Shown here one piece after another: positions 34,517-43,350 of a stretch of DNA of 64,000 nucleotides. The translations under genes were made by a program, and so were the position numbers. The notes below the pieces were generated by a model, which did not search any database, was not told the origin of the DNA, and saw only the letters and a program-made list of their open reading frames with translations. This DNA comes from an uncultured Paracoccaceae bacterium (GTDB lineage: Bacteria > Pseudomonadota > Alphaproteobacteria > Rhodobacterales > Rhodobacteraceae): contig CANMDE010000006.1 of assembly GCA_947496535.1 (NCBI GenBank), forward strand, positions 145,031 through 209,030. Direction: 5' to 3'. Each line of letters begins with the position of its first letter. Positions within the stretch are counted from its first letter, which is position 1.

Positions 34517-35365
34517 CTAAAGCGGGAACCATTCCCGTTTCGGAAGCGTCTCGGTCATCGGACCGGGCACCTGCATTCCCAGACGCCCTACAACCTGCGC
34601 ATGTTCAATCTTTGCCGGTTTGTCATGAATTGGCAGAAGGAAACTATAGTTCTGCAACAGCTTCTTGATAGCGCCTTTTTCTTCCCGCTTGGTCTGGCTG
34701 TGGTTGCCAGTCACGCGCGGCTCCATCCAGTTATTGGTCATGACATGGTTTACGATCTGGTCATTGAAGTCATAGATCACGTCGCCGCAAATACAGGCGA
34801 GGCCTTCGGCCGTTTCCACGACCACATTCATTGATCCTTCGGTATGTGCACCCGCTGCCTCGCACCAAACGCCCGGAATAATCTCTTCCGCGCCGGTGAT
34901 ATCAAGATCAAGAAAACGGATCGCTTCTGGTTCGTAAATCCGGTCAACAAGGTGCTTGATGTCCGGTTTTGGGTATTGCGGATACATGATACCAGAGACC
35001 GAGAACTCCATCTCGCGGCGGTTTAGACAGACCGTTGTATTCATGGGGAACAGATCGTCCTTGCCTGCGTGGTCAATATGCAGGTGAGTATGCAGAATAT
35101 AGCGGATATCACCCAACTTCAGCCCATGTTTGGCAAGCTGGTTCTCGATCATGTTGTCGTGGAACTGAAGGCCGCGCATACCAAGGCTTTCCATGATGGC
35201 GTTGTCCCGATAACCGGTATCCACCAGCACAGGGTATTGACCACCCGTGATCAGAAAGCCGTACACCGGAACACGCCGGGTTCGCCCGCATTCATGTCCC
35301 AGAACCAGAAACGATGTTTCCAGTTCGATATCGCCGTAATCCAGCACATGAATTTGAAGTGCCAT
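34517..35365 (-). CDS. Metallo-beta-lactamase-fold lactonase (AHL lactonase-like)
   Basis: 282 residues. HTHLHIDHAG is the full H-x-H-x-D-H dinuclear zinc motif. A further His follows in GAHTEGSMN, the bridging Asp is in ICGDVIYDF, and the last His is in LPIHD. The N-terminal layout (VPVYGFLITGGQYPVLVDTG) matches the N-acyl-homoserine-lactone lactonase branch. Within this catabolic island a lactone intermediate is a likelier substrate than a quorum signal. RBS GGGAG precedes ATG 35365. Confidence 0.85.
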   Translation of the reverse strand: MALQIHVLDYGDIELETSFLVLGHECGRTRRVPVYGFLITGGQYPVLVDTGYRDNAIMESLGMRGLQFHDNMIENQLAKHGLKLGDIRYILHTHLHIDHAGKDDLFPMNTTVCLNRREMEFSVSGIMYPQYPKPDIKHLVDRIYEPEAIRFLDLDITGAEEIIPGVWCEAAGAHTEGSMNVVVETAEGLACICGDVIYDFNDQIVNHVMTNNWMEPRVTGNHSQTKREEKGAIKKLLQNYSFLLPIHDKPAKIEHAQVVGRLGMQVPGPMTETLPKREWFPL

Positions 35366-35383
35366 TGAAGTTACTCCCTTAAG

Positions 35384-36256
35384 TTAAAATCTCAGCCGGT
35401 AAACCCGGGCTGCGGTTTCGTTGAAGACGGTTGAATGATGCTTCTTCGGCACGGCATCCTGATGTGCCGAAAAGAGTTTCGCGTATGAGGTCCAAAGCTT
35501 TTCAATTGGATAGTTGGAACCAAAAAGGCAGCGTTCCGCTCCGAAAAGTTTCAATGCGACATCCACCTGATCCTTGATATGTTTGGGATCGTTTTTGTGG
35601 ATGAAGGTCCCCAGACCAGACAGCTTGCAAACCACGTTGGGGCACTCTGCGAGAGCTTTCATTCCTGCCATCCACGCAGCCCGACCCTTTTTGCTGCGGT
35701 CTTCCAGCATCCCTGCATGTTGCAGAATGAATGTGACCTCTTGGCAGGCCTTGGCCAACGCGACGGCACCCTTCATCTGGCCCGCAAAGACCTGCAAATC
35801 AAAGCTGAACCCGTAATCGGCCAGACTGGCGACATTGGCTTGCACCGTAGTATCTGTGCACAAATCAGGATGCGGGGCGAAGCGGTAAAGCGGGTTTTCA
35901 TGCCAGTGGAACTGGTGCCTTATGCCGACAACGCCGGAAATATCGGACAATGCTTTCAGCTTTTGCGCACAGTCGCGGCGGGTCATGTCCGCAAAGGCCA
36001 CAGTGGCCATGGGCCACCCGGTCCGATCCGCTTCGGCCTGCACCCATCGGGCCTCATCCAGCGCCCAATTTGGTGCCCAGTTGGCTTGCACATAAACGGA
36101 ACCGGTGATGCCTGTTCCTTTGAGATCTTTGCGATATTCCTCGATCATGTAATCGCGCTTGATCGACTCATATGGTCCGAAGATGCGCGGTTGTTCTGGG
36201 CCCAAAAGCCACGGCAGGTCAGCCTGCCGCCAGATATGATGATGCGCGTCAATCAT
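35384..36256 (-). CDS. Amidohydrolase-2 family hydrolase (L-fuconolactonase-like)
   Basis: 290 residues. MIDAHHHIW begins the TIM barrel with the H-x-H metal pair; GIRHQFHWHEN, ILQHAGM and CLFGSNYPIEKLW supply the later His and Asp positions (the usual GSDWP reads GSNYP). The subgroup opens lactones such as L-fuconolactone or 2-pyrone-4,6-dicarboxylate. Its start overlaps the upstream VWA gene by four bases. The Asp-to-Asn change in the final motif is unusual but occurs at a position that varies in the subgroup. Confidence 0.85.
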   Translation of the reverse strand: MIDAHHHIWRQADLPWLLGPEQPRIFGPYESIKRDYMIEEYRKDLKGTGITGSVYVQANWAPNWALDEARWVQAEADRTGWPMATVAFADMTRRDCAQKLKALSDISGVVGIRHQFHWHENPLYRFAPHPDLCTDTTVQANVASLADYGFSFDLQVFAGQMKGAVALAKACQEVTFILQHAGMLEDRSKKGRAAWMAGMKALAECPNVVCKLSGLGTFIHKNDPKHIKDQVDVALKLFGAERCLFGSNYPIEKLWTSYAKLFSAHQDAVPKKHHSTVFNETAARVYRLRF

Positions 36257-37341
36257 GCCGCCCTCGCGATATTGAGAACATGCGAACAGATGCCGTTGAC
36301 ACTGGACCCGTCTGCCAGATCATCCAGCCACGGCAGAATGCCGGAAAGCGCCGCTGTCTTGGGTTCGAAGTCCGGATCAGCGGCCAGGGGGGTCAACCAA
36401 TGCAAGCGCCAGGCCAGTCGGCTGAGCCGCGCGCTGGCTGCGATCATGGCGCCCGGATCATCGCGTTCCAGACCATCTGAAAGCACAATAACCAAGGCAC
36501 CACGGGCAAAGCCCGCATAGCGCGGCACGGATAGAAATGCGTGCAGGCCCTCGCCGATGCGGGTCCCGCCATCAAGATCACTGACCGATTGCGCGACACG
36601 GGTCAGGGCGGCGGACCGATCGGCCAATCGCAATCCTGTCGTGATCCGGGTGAGTCGCGTTCCCAAAGTAAATACCTCGACCCGGTCTGCGGCTTGCACA
36701 AGGCTATGCGCAAAGCTTAGCAACGCATCCGACCGATCTTTCATTGAGCCAGAGACATCAATCAGGCAAACTACGCGGCGCTGGCGCAGCTTGCGCCGCG
36801 ATTGCGGGAGGACCAGCAGATCACCGTCGGTCCGAGCCGCAGCCTTCAGGGCGCGCCGCAGATCAATACGATCACCGCGCTTGGCCCGAGCCCTGCGATA
36901 TGACAAGCGCCGCGGCAGCCGCTGCGGTGCTCGGGTCTCAAACCGCGACAATGCGCCATCAACGTTTTCAACAATAGGTCGTTGCGCCAGACGCTCTGCT
37001 TGGGCGGCGTCCTCTCCGGTTGGATCAGTGGCTTCTTCGACTTCGATTTGGACCGTCTCGTCAGTTGGCTCAAACGCATCGGTTTCATCGTCTTCGCTGT
37101 CAGCATCGGCCTGAACCAGTTGCCCAGCAAAGATAGCCCGGAAAATCGCGTCAAACTCCGCTCGCCGTTCTGGTGGGATTGCAAAAAGGGCCAGTGCACT
37201 GTGATACACATCGTCAATCCCGCGCGGTCCCAGAACGCCAATAGCTTCGATGAACCCGATCGTCTGGTCCGGCGATACGGCAAAGCCGGCCTGCCGAAGC
37301 GCAGTAGCAAGCGCAAAGAAGGGTTCCAGGACCTGTCTCAT
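36253..37341 (-). CDS. coxE: VWA-domain protein, CoxE-like
   Basis: 362 residues. Residues about 185-350 are a von Willebrand A domain with the metal site D-V-S-G-S (VCLIDVSGSMKDRS), then GGTRIG and VIVLSDGLERDDP. The acidic stretch at about 95-130 is typical of CoxE proteins. CoxE works with the AAA+ ATPase CoxD in assembling the active site of molybdenum hydroxylases such as CO dehydrogenase. Start overlaps the CoxD-like stop (ATGA). Confidence 0.9.
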   Translation of the reverse strand: MRQVLEPFFALATALRQAGFAVSPDQTIGFIEAIGVLGPRGIDDVYHSALALFAIPPERRAEFDAIFRAIFAGQLVQADADSEDDETDAFEPTDETVQIEVEEATDPTGEDAAQAERLAQRPIVENVDGALSRFETRAPQRLPRRLSYRRARAKRGDRIDLRRALKAAARTDGDLLVLPQSRRKLRQRRVVCLIDVSGSMKDRSDALLSFAHSLVQAADRVEVFTLGTRLTRITTGLRLADRSAALTRVAQSVSDLDGGTRIGEGLHAFLSVPRYAGFARGALVIVLSDGLERDDPGAMIAASARLSRLAWRLHWLTPLAADPDFEPKTAALSGILPWLDDLADGSSVNGICSHVLNIARAA

Positions 37342-38219
37342 GCAGCCTGTCCCGGCAGAATTTGATCGAGCTTGGGGGCAAGATAGGCCAGATCATCGTG
37401 ATCCTTAATCGCCACGCCAATGGCACGCGCGAATGCCTCGGGCCATGCAGCCCCTTGTGTGTTGAGCAGTGTTGCGGCTTCGGCCCATTCGATTGTTTCA
37501 GCGACACCCGGCGGTTTGACCAGCGGTTCGGTCCGCATCAAACTAACAGAGGCAACCACCGCCTGTGCAGTCGCATCGGCCACCGCTGGGGCGCGGGTCA
37601 GGACAATCCGCGCCTCAAGTGCGGGATCGGGGTAGTCTATCCAGTGATAGACGCACCGACGCCGAAGCGCTTCATGTAAGTCGCGTGTCCGGTTTGAGGT
37701 CAGGACAACAACAGGCGGTCGGGTCGCCCGTTCTGTTCCAGTTTCGGGGATCGAGATCGTGAAATCTGACAGGAATTCCAGAAGGAAGGCCTCAAACTCC
37801 TGATCCGCGCGGTCAATCTCGTCGATCAACAGCAAAGTGGTAGCCGGGTTGCGCAGGGCGGTCAGCAAGGCGCGTTCCAGCAAGAATTCCGGGCCGTAGA
37901 GGTTGAGTTCCGCATTGTCGGATTGCCGCAAGGCCAGCATCTGACGCGGGTAGTTCCACTCGTAAAGGGCCGCTGCGGCATCAATGCCTTCATAGCATTG
38001 CAAGCGGATCACGGTGCGACCCAAGACACCACCAAGGGCTTTTGCAGCCTCGGTCTTTCCAACACCGGGCGCGCCTTCCAGCAATAAAGGTTTGGACAAG
38101 GCCAGCGCCAGATAGGCAGAGGTGCCCAATTCGGTCGACGCCACATATTGAGCCGAGGTCAGTGCATTAACCAATGCGTAGGGGCTGTCTAGCCCGGCAA
38201 TATTAGCGTTCACTACCAT
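37338..38219 (-). CDS. coxD: MoxR-type AAA+ ATPase, CoxD-like
   Basis: 293 residues from ATG 38219 (MVVNANIAGLDSPYALVNAL), whose A overlaps the upstream stop; the longer frame only rereads the dehydrogenase gene. Walker A is EGAPGVGKTEAAK, Walker B LLLIDEIDRAD, and sensor region VVLTSNRTRDLHEALRRR. CoxD-type MoxR ATPases help insert sulfur or copper into the Mo centre of hydroxylases together with CoxE. It directly follows the large-subunit genes. Confidence 0.92.
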   Translation of the reverse strand: MVVNANIAGLDSPYALVNALTSAQYVASTELGTSAYLALALSKPLLLEGAPGVGKTEAAKALGGVLGRTVIRLQCYEGIDAAAALYEWNYPRQMLALRQSDNAELNLYGPEFLLERALLTALRNPATTLLLIDEIDRADQEFEAFLLEFLSDFTISIPETGTERATRPPVVVLTSNRTRDLHEALRRRCVYHWIDYPDPALEARIVLTRAPAVADATAQAVVASVSLMRTEPLVKPPGVAETIEWAEAATLLNTQGAAWPEAFARAIGVAIKDHDDLAYLAPKLDQILPGQAA

Positions 38220-39256
38220 TACTGAGGCGTTCCCGGCTGACGCGGGCCAGGCTTTGCCCCGCCATTGGCTTGCAGCCCGCGCAATATCTTCTCGGGTGTG
38301 ATGGGCAGTTTGTCGACCCGGACGCCAACCGCGTTGTAAACGGCATTCGCGATCGCGGGCAGAACTGGGTTCGCGCACATTTCGCCGGGACCCTTACCGC
38401 CATAAGGGGCATCTGCTGCGGGTCTCTCCAGAACGGCGATGTCATGTGGGACGGTCTCGCCCGGACCGGGCATCAGATAGGTGTTGAAGTCCTGCGGGAG
38501 ATGATCCCGCGCCGGATAATAAGGTTCAGTCGTTTCATAAAGTGCATGGCTGACGCCCATCCACGCACCTCCGATCAGTTGTTGTTCAACCAGCTTAGGA
38601 TTCAGAGCGCGACCGACTTCATAGGCAGAGTTGATATGCTTGACCTCGACCTCGCCTGTTTCATCATCCACCGTTAAATCAATCACCAAAGCGGCATGGG
38701 CATAGGTTGTGACGGGGCTCATCTCGCCAGTGTCCCAATCCACGCCAGAAGGTTCGATCAAGAAGATGCCGCGACCCGATAAGGTGCGCCCTTGTTTGAA
38801 CTGGGCGGCGATGGCGGTGTCGGCCACGGTGATCATTTTGGAGGGAGCCCCCTTGACCTGAATATTGCCGCGCCCGTCCGTATCAAGATCAGCGGCACTA
38901 ACCTCAAGCTCTTCGGCGGCGGCCTCCATCATCTGCGCGCGGGCCTCGGATGACGCCCGGATCACGGCATTTCCCATCCGGTGGGTCCCGCGCGAGGCAA
39001 AACTGCCCATATCGTGCGGGCCGGTGTCACTGTCGGCAGTGTCGACATAGACATCCTCGATAGGCACGCCCAAGGCCTCCGCCGCGATTTGGCGGCAGAC
39101 GGATTTCATCCCCTGCCCCAGATCAATTGCCGACAACGTCACCATGAATTTGCCGTCGGGTGTGGAGTGCACGAGCGCCTGACTGGGATCACCGCCAAGG
39201 TTCATGCCAATAGGATAGTTGATGCAGGCAAACCCGCGTCCAGTGTGAATGGTCAT
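38219..39256 (-). CDS. Mo-hydroxylase large subunit, C-terminal half encoded as a separate gene
   Basis: 345 residues corresponding to the second molybdopterin-binding domain of xanthine-dehydrogenase-family large subunits. Blocks are IDLGQGMKSVCRQIAAEALG, DTADSDTGPHDMGSFASRGT, ALNPKLVEQQLIGGAWMG and YGGKGPGEMCANPVLPA, where Glu292 in KGPGE is the catalytic base. There is no substrate-loop or first MoCo domain; these are in the preceding gene, whose stop overlaps this ATG (TGATG). The two products should assemble into one active subunit. Confidence 0.9.
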   Translation of the reverse strand: MTIHTGRGFACINYPIGMNLGGDPSQALVHSTPDGKFMVTLSAIDLGQGMKSVCRQIAAEALGVPIEDVYVDTADSDTGPHDMGSFASRGTHRMGNAVIRASSEARAQMMEAAAEELEVSAADLDTDGRGNIQVKGAPSKMITVADTAIAAQFKQGRTLSGRGIFLIEPSGVDWDTGEMSPVTTYAHAALVIDLTVDDETGEVEVKHINSAYEVGRALNPKLVEQQLIGGAWMGVSHALYETTEPYYPARDHLPQDFNTYLMPGPGETVPHDIAVLERPAADAPYGGKGPGEMCANPVLPAIANAVYNAVGVRVDKLPITPEKILRGLQANGGAKPGPRQPGTPQ

Positions 39257-41115
39257 CAGCGTCTCCTCGCGCCGGACAGGAACCGGGACGCACCGGGGCG
39301 GTTCACGCCGCGCTGGAACGGTTCATCTGGTTTGTAAGGTTTTGCCTGCAGTTGCGGCGCTTGGGCCGCTGGCGGTGTAGCCGCACTGGCAGGAGGCGTT
39401 GGTTGTGACGCAGCGGCTGGTTGCGCCCGTGGCGGGGTTGGCGTTGCGGCTGCGGCAGGCAGTGCAGCAGCAGCGGGTTGCAGCGGTGCAGCCACTGGTG
39501 GCGCGACGGGTGCAGGAGCGTGTGCCGCACCACGCGCTGCGGGGTCGTCATGGCCGACGCGTTCGGGCGCAATCTGCATATCGGGCCGCTGCACCGGCAC
39601 TGCGACATGGCTGCGCCCATGCGTGCCCGCTGGCAATTGCTTTGTTCCTTTTACAGGGCTTGTAGTGGCGGTGCGTCCGGCCCGGCGCTCATTGATCTTG
39701 CCATCTTCGTCCAATGCCGTCTGGGGTATCGATGCCCGCTCTGGCGTTGATCCGGCCATAGACGACGCGGCCATGTCTTCGGTGCCAAGGATCCAACCTG
39801 CCTTGCCGGCAGCGACCTGACAGCTTTCGACCAGTGCACAGTTTTTTGCCACGCGGCGATGTGCCTTCATGTCGCCATCGCGGTAGGCATTCTTGATGCG
39901 TAGGCTGATCGGGTCGATCCCAGCGACCTCAGCCACCCGGTCCATATGGCACTCAATGGCGAAGTCGACGCCTGTGATCCCAAAGCCGCGCATCGCGGTG
40001 GCGGGTGTTCTGTTCGTGTAGACGCAGAAGGTATTGGCAGCGACGTTCGGAATAGAATACGGCCCAGGCAAGTGGCCTGTACACTTTGTGCCTGCGTAGG
40101 AACTCAGGCGTGTATAAGCGCCAGCGTCGAAAAAGCCTGTTAACTCGCGGGCGATGATCGTGCCATCCGCCATCACACCGTCTTTGATGCGCCAGCGTTC
40201 CGCACCGCGCGGCGCACCGACCTGCATTTCTTCTTCGCGGTCCCACTGAAATTTGACCGGCTTGCCCGTCAATATCGCGCCCAGAACCGCCATGGGTTCT
40301 GTAATGCTGTCGACCTTGCCCCCAAAACCGCCACCAACGGTGCCGCCAATAAAATGCAGCCTTGAGGACGCGATATTCAGCAATTTTGCGGCCGTCCCAA
40401 GCGAGAAGAACAGCGCCTGCGTGCCCGTATGACACACGAACCGATCCGCCGTTTCAGGGGCGGCTATCGCGCCGCATGTCTCAATCGGGGCTTGCTCGAT
40501 CGGGGACATCTCATATTCGGCTTCCACGATATGGTCAGCCTGTGCAAAAGCCGCCTGCGCATCACCGAACCGAAGCTTCACATGGTCGTAGGGGCCATAA
40601 TCAAACGTGTTGTTGGCATAGGCCGGATTCACCGATGGCGCGGCGGGCGCGATGGCCTCTTCCACATCAAGAACATGCGGCAGAACTTCCCAATCCACAC
40701 GCACTGCAGCACAGGCGGCGCGGGCCTGCGCTTCGGTATCCGCTATAATCGCGAGGATAGGCTCGCCCATATATCGGACGACCTGATCAGACAGCAATTG
40801 TTCATCATCCTTGCCAAAGCCGATCAGCGACAACAACGTGTTCAGATTATTTGGCACATCAGAGGGGTGCACAACGCGGCGGACGCCGGGCATTCGTTCC
40901 GCTGCGCCGCTGTCAACAGAGCGGATACGGGCATGATGATGCGGTGAGCGCAAGCAACGCATATGCAGCAGCCCGTCAAATAGATGGTCATCATAATAGG
41001 CCGTGCGCCCACGCACATGCCCGCCGATATCCTGCCGTTGCTTTGGTTTTCCGATCTCATTGAGGTTGTCGTCGCGTTCATCGGCAAACAGGTCTTTGCG
41101 AAATTCGATGCTCAT
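39256..41115 (-). CDS. Mo-hydroxylase large subunit, N-terminal half with Pro/Ala-rich tail
   Basis: 619 residues. Residues 25-145 are the aldehyde-oxidase a/b hammerhead domain (VRGRTAYYDDHLFDGLLHMR) and 165-450 the first MoCo domain (GGTVGGGFGGK at 258-267, TAMRGFGITG at 373-382). The CO-dehydrogenase active-site loop AYxCSFR is absent: the site reads MRGFG, as in xanthine- or aldehyde-type enzymes. From about residue 450 the homology ends, and a disordered tail very rich in Pro and Ala (524-590) precedes a short basic end. The catalytic Glu is on the next gene. Substrate unknown. Confidence 0.9.
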   Translation of the reverse strand: MSIEFRKDLFADERDDNLNEIGKPKQRQDIGGHVRGRTAYYDDHLFDGLLHMRCLRSPHHHARIRSVDSGAAERMPGVRRVVHPSDVPNNLNTLLSLIGFGKDDEQLLSDQVVRYMGEPILAIIADTEAQARAACAAVRVDWEVLPHVLDVEEAIAPAAPSVNPAYANNTFDYGPYDHVKLRFGDAQAAFAQADHIVEAEYEMSPIEQAPIETCGAIAAPETADRFVCHTGTQALFFSLGTAAKLLNIASSRLHFIGGTVGGGFGGKVDSITEPMAVLGAILTGKPVKFQWDREEEMQVGAPRGAERWRIKDGVMADGTIIARELTGFFDAGAYTRLSSYAGTKCTGHLPGPYSIPNVAANTFCVYTNRTPATAMRGFGITGVDFAIECHMDRVAEVAGIDPISLRIKNAYRDGDMKAHRRVAKNCALVESCQVAAGKAGWILGTEDMAASSMAGSTPERASIPQTALDEDGKINERRAGRTATTSPVKGTKQLPAGTHGRSHVAVPVQRPDMQIAPERVGHDDPAARGAAHAPAPVAPPVAAPLQPAAAALPAAAATPTPPRAQPAAASQPTPPASAATPPAAQAPQLQAKPYKPDEPFQRGVNRPGASRFLSGARRR

Positions 41116-41597
41116 GCTGTGACCCTCCCCTGCACGCGGGCCGCGGCATCAAGGATCGCATCAACAATCGGGTCATAGCCGGTACACCGGCACAGATTTC
41201 CGCTAATCGCTTCGACGACCTCGTCCCGTGTTGGGCGTGGATTGCGATCCAGAAGCGCCTTGGCCGCCATAAGCATCCCACTTGTGCAGAACCCGCACTG
41301 GGCGGCAAACCCGTCAGCGAACGCTTGTTGTAATGGATGCAGATCGGCACCGGGGGCCAAACCACCGGTTGTTGAAATATCAGCGTCCTGAGCGGCGACG
41401 GCCAATGTCAGACAGGACAAATGCGGCTCGCCATTGATCAGGATCGTGCAGGCACCGCAAGTGCCTTGCCCACAGCCGAATTTTGGCGACAGATCACCCG
41501 CCTCGCGCCGTAATGCTTCCAGAAGATTAAGACCAGGATCAACGAAGATGCCGGTCTCGGCCCCGTTTAAGGTGAAGGTGACTGGTGTCTTGGGCAT
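41112..41597 (-). CDS. Mo-hydroxylase small subunit, two [2Fe-2S] clusters
   Basis: 161 residues. The plant-type cluster motif CGQGTCGACTILING, with a fourth Cys in HLSCLTLA, is followed by the helical CGFCTSGMLM / GNLCRCTGYDPI motif of the second cluster. Length is normal for CutS/CoxS. It passes electrons from the Mo site to the FAD subunit. It overlaps the large-subunit gene by four bases and the FAD gene by one. Confidence 0.95.
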   Translation of the reverse strand: MPKTPVTFTLNGAETGIFVDPGLNLLEALRREAGDLSPKFGCGQGTCGACTILINGEPHLSCLTLAVAAQDADISTTGGLAPGADLHPLQQAFADGFAAQCGFCTSGMLMAAKALLDRNPRPTRDEVVEAISGNLCRCTGYDPIVDAILDAAARVQGRVTA

Positions 41598-42382
41598 CAG
41601 TTTTCTCCCAGCAATAGACGGCGTAGATGAATGGGGGCGACCTCGCGGCGGTACCAGGCGCTGGCCAGTGCATCATTCACTGGCGCAAGATCACTGACGC
41701 AGGCAGCACACGCGGCTGCAACGCCCGTCGCATCAAGGGTCGCACCAGCCAGAGCGTGTTCGGCTGCCTTCGAACGCATCGGCGCCGGGCCCATCGCCCC
41801 GAAAGCGACTCGCGCTTGTTGAACACTGCGCCCCACGCCCGTGATGAGGACAGCAATTGACATCACCGACACGCCTTTTGGCTTTGTCCGCGTGACTTTG
41901 CCAAAGCGCAGCGCGTCCATCTGCGGTGGTTCTATCAGAACAGCGGCGACGACACCTTTGGACGTCTCGCGCGAGGCAAGGAAAGCCTCGATATCTTCGG
42001 TGCGCCCGTCAGCCCACTGCACTTGGGCACCAAGCGCCAGCAACGCGACGGCGAAATCACCGTACGGGTGCGGGGCAAAAAGGTTGCCGCCCACCGTCGC
42101 CATGCTGCGAATGGCCGGGCCCCCGATGGCTCGTGCGGCCGGGGCCAGAAAATCCAGATCAGAGGAGGCGATAATCTGTGCCATGCTGACTCCGGCACCG
42201 ATTGATATCTGCCGGCCTGCACGGGTGATCTGACGAAAGGCCGGATCGGTAATGCGCAGGATGTTTGGAACCTGGTGAGGGGTGTAATTCACCTGCCGCA
42301 TCAGCAATGTGCCACCGCCCAGAACATGGCCCTGAGCCTGCGCTGCCGCGCCAAGCTGTTCGATGGTTTGCACTTCTGTCAT
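41597..42382 (-). CDS. Mo-hydroxylase medium subunit, FAD-binding
   Basis: 261 residues. The FAD motifs are VLGGGTLLMRQVNYTP (instead of AGGTDL) and ATVGGNLFAPHPYGDFA (TxGGNL). The CO-dehydrogenase flavoprotein C-terminal domain follows (VMSIAVLITGVGRSVQQARV, AFGAMGPAPMRS). It is the electron-exit subunit. A TGATG-type overlap joins it to the small-subunit gene, and it overlaps the SRPBCC gene upstream by four bases, so subunits are made in balance. Confidence 0.92.
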   Translation of the reverse strand: MTEVQTIEQLGAAAQAQGHVLGGGTLLMRQVNYTPHQVPNILRITDPAFRQITRAGRQISIGAGVSMAQIIASSDLDFLAPAARAIGGPAIRSMATVGGNLFAPHPYGDFAVALLALGAQVQWADGRTEDIEAFLASRETSKGVVAAVLIEPPQMDALRFGKVTRTKPKGVSVMSIAVLITGVGRSVQQARVAFGAMGPAPMRSKAAEHALAGATLDATGVAAACAACVSDLAPVNDALASAWYRREVAPIHLRRLLLGEN

Positions 42383-42825
42383 GCGTCCTCCAGACCCATA
42401 TGCGTCCGGATCGCATCGAAACCGGACATGTAAATATTCTCTCCCACTAACTCTGACAGCTCAGCCTCGCGGCCTTTGGGTGTGTCAAAACGGCTTTCCC
42501 ATTCCCAGAAGGTGGCATCGGTGTCCGTCACCGGCGAAAGTCGCAGATGAGCCACGTAGTTCAGTAGCGGGATCGGCGTTTCAAGCAGGCAATAACTCAG
42601 CGCCATTTCCATGTCGGACAGGGTAAGTAGCTGCTCGCGCAGGGTGCCGCCGGCACTGATTTGGAACTTGCGGATGCAGCCGACCTTGTCGGCCGGATGA
42701 CCGCGTTCGATCTGGCTTTCCGCTATTGTGGGATGCCACCGGTCATGCCCGTTGAAGTCGCGCAATATCTCCCACACCGCTTCAACCGGTGCTTCAATAA
42801 TTGTACTGCGATAGACTTTGGGCAC
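42379..42825 (-). CDS. SRPBCC-fold protein (first of two paralogues)
   Basis: 148 residues from a GTG start with AAGGAG upstream. Opening VYRSTIIEAPVEAVWEILRD with FNGHDRWHPTI is the START/polyketide-cyclase fold, a deep hydrophobic ligand pocket. In CO-dehydrogenase operons an SRPBCC protein (CoxG) tethers the enzyme to the membrane. This one lacks CoxG's C-terminal hydrophobic tail, so it may bind the substrate or quinone instead. A close paralogue lies about 1 kb upstream. Confidence 0.85.
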   Translation of the reverse strand: MPKVYRSTIIEAPVEAVWEILRDFNGHDRWHPTIAESQIERGHPADKVGCIRKFQISAGGTLREQLLTLSDMEMALSYCLLETPIPLLNYVAHLRLSPVTDTDATFWEWESRFDTPKGREAELSELVGENIYMSGFDAIRTHMGLEDA

Positions 42826-42852
42826 GACAGGTGGCTCCTTTTCGGGGTTTGC

Positions 42853-43320
42853 CTATTCGGCAAACTTCATATCGGCGGGGTCAAATGTCGTGACCTGCAC
42901 ATACATCATGCCGTCACGGGTGACGTAGGCATCAGCGCCCTTGTAAGGCTCTGCAAGCCAGTCGGCCTCGACCCGCCACGACACGTTCACAGTGTCGCCG
43001 ATGGTTTTGACCTTCTCAGCAATAAACGTCGCACCCAAGAATCCGCCATCCTCGCGCGGGGTGCAGAAACCGGCAAACACATCGCCAATCGCGGCGCGGC
43101 CTTCGACCCAAACACCATTAGGCAAAATGAACAGCACTTCTTCTGGATACTGCGCCATCAGCCGATCCCAATCGCATGCATTGAGCGCGTCAATATGCTC
43201 AAACGTGACCATCTCGGCATTTGGTTGCAGCACATAGGCTGGCATTGCTGTCGCGTGAGCGTCGGCAAGTGCCGGTCCGGCCAAAGCCAGCGCTGCGATG
43301 GTGGTCAAAAATTTCTTCAC
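42853..43320 (-). CDS. Secreted SnoaL/NTF2-like small protein
   Basis: 155 residues from a GTG start preceded by GGGAG. Signal peptide MKKFLTTIAALALAGPALAD, then an alpha+beta cone fold: FEHIDALNACDWDRLMAQYP, VWVEGRAAIGDVFAGF and VNVSWRVEADW. NTF2-like domains bind small hydrophobic molecules or isomerise them. Being exported and sitting between two SRPBCC genes, it may bind or modify the substrate in the periplasm. Function inferred only. Confidence 0.8.
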   Translation of the reverse strand: MKKFLTTIAALALAGPALADAHATAMPAYVLQPNAEMVTFEHIDALNACDWDRLMAQYPEEVLFILPNGVWVEGRAAIGDVFAGFCTPREDGGFLGATFIAEKVKTIGDTVNVSWRVEADWLAEPYKGADAYVTRDGMMYVQVTTFDPADMKFAE

Positions 43321-43350
43321 GTTTCTATCTCCCTCTCTAATTCTCTGGGA

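Noticed and set aside
37338..38378. A longer start for the CoxD-like ATPase
   Set aside because: The extra 53 residues lie wholly within the dehydrogenase gene and are low-complexity Arg/Ala; ATG 38219 overlaps the upstream stop.
36253..42382. Form I CO dehydrogenase operon
   Set aside because: The active-site loop AYxCSFR is absent from the large subunit and the SRPBCC proteins lack the CoxG membrane tail.
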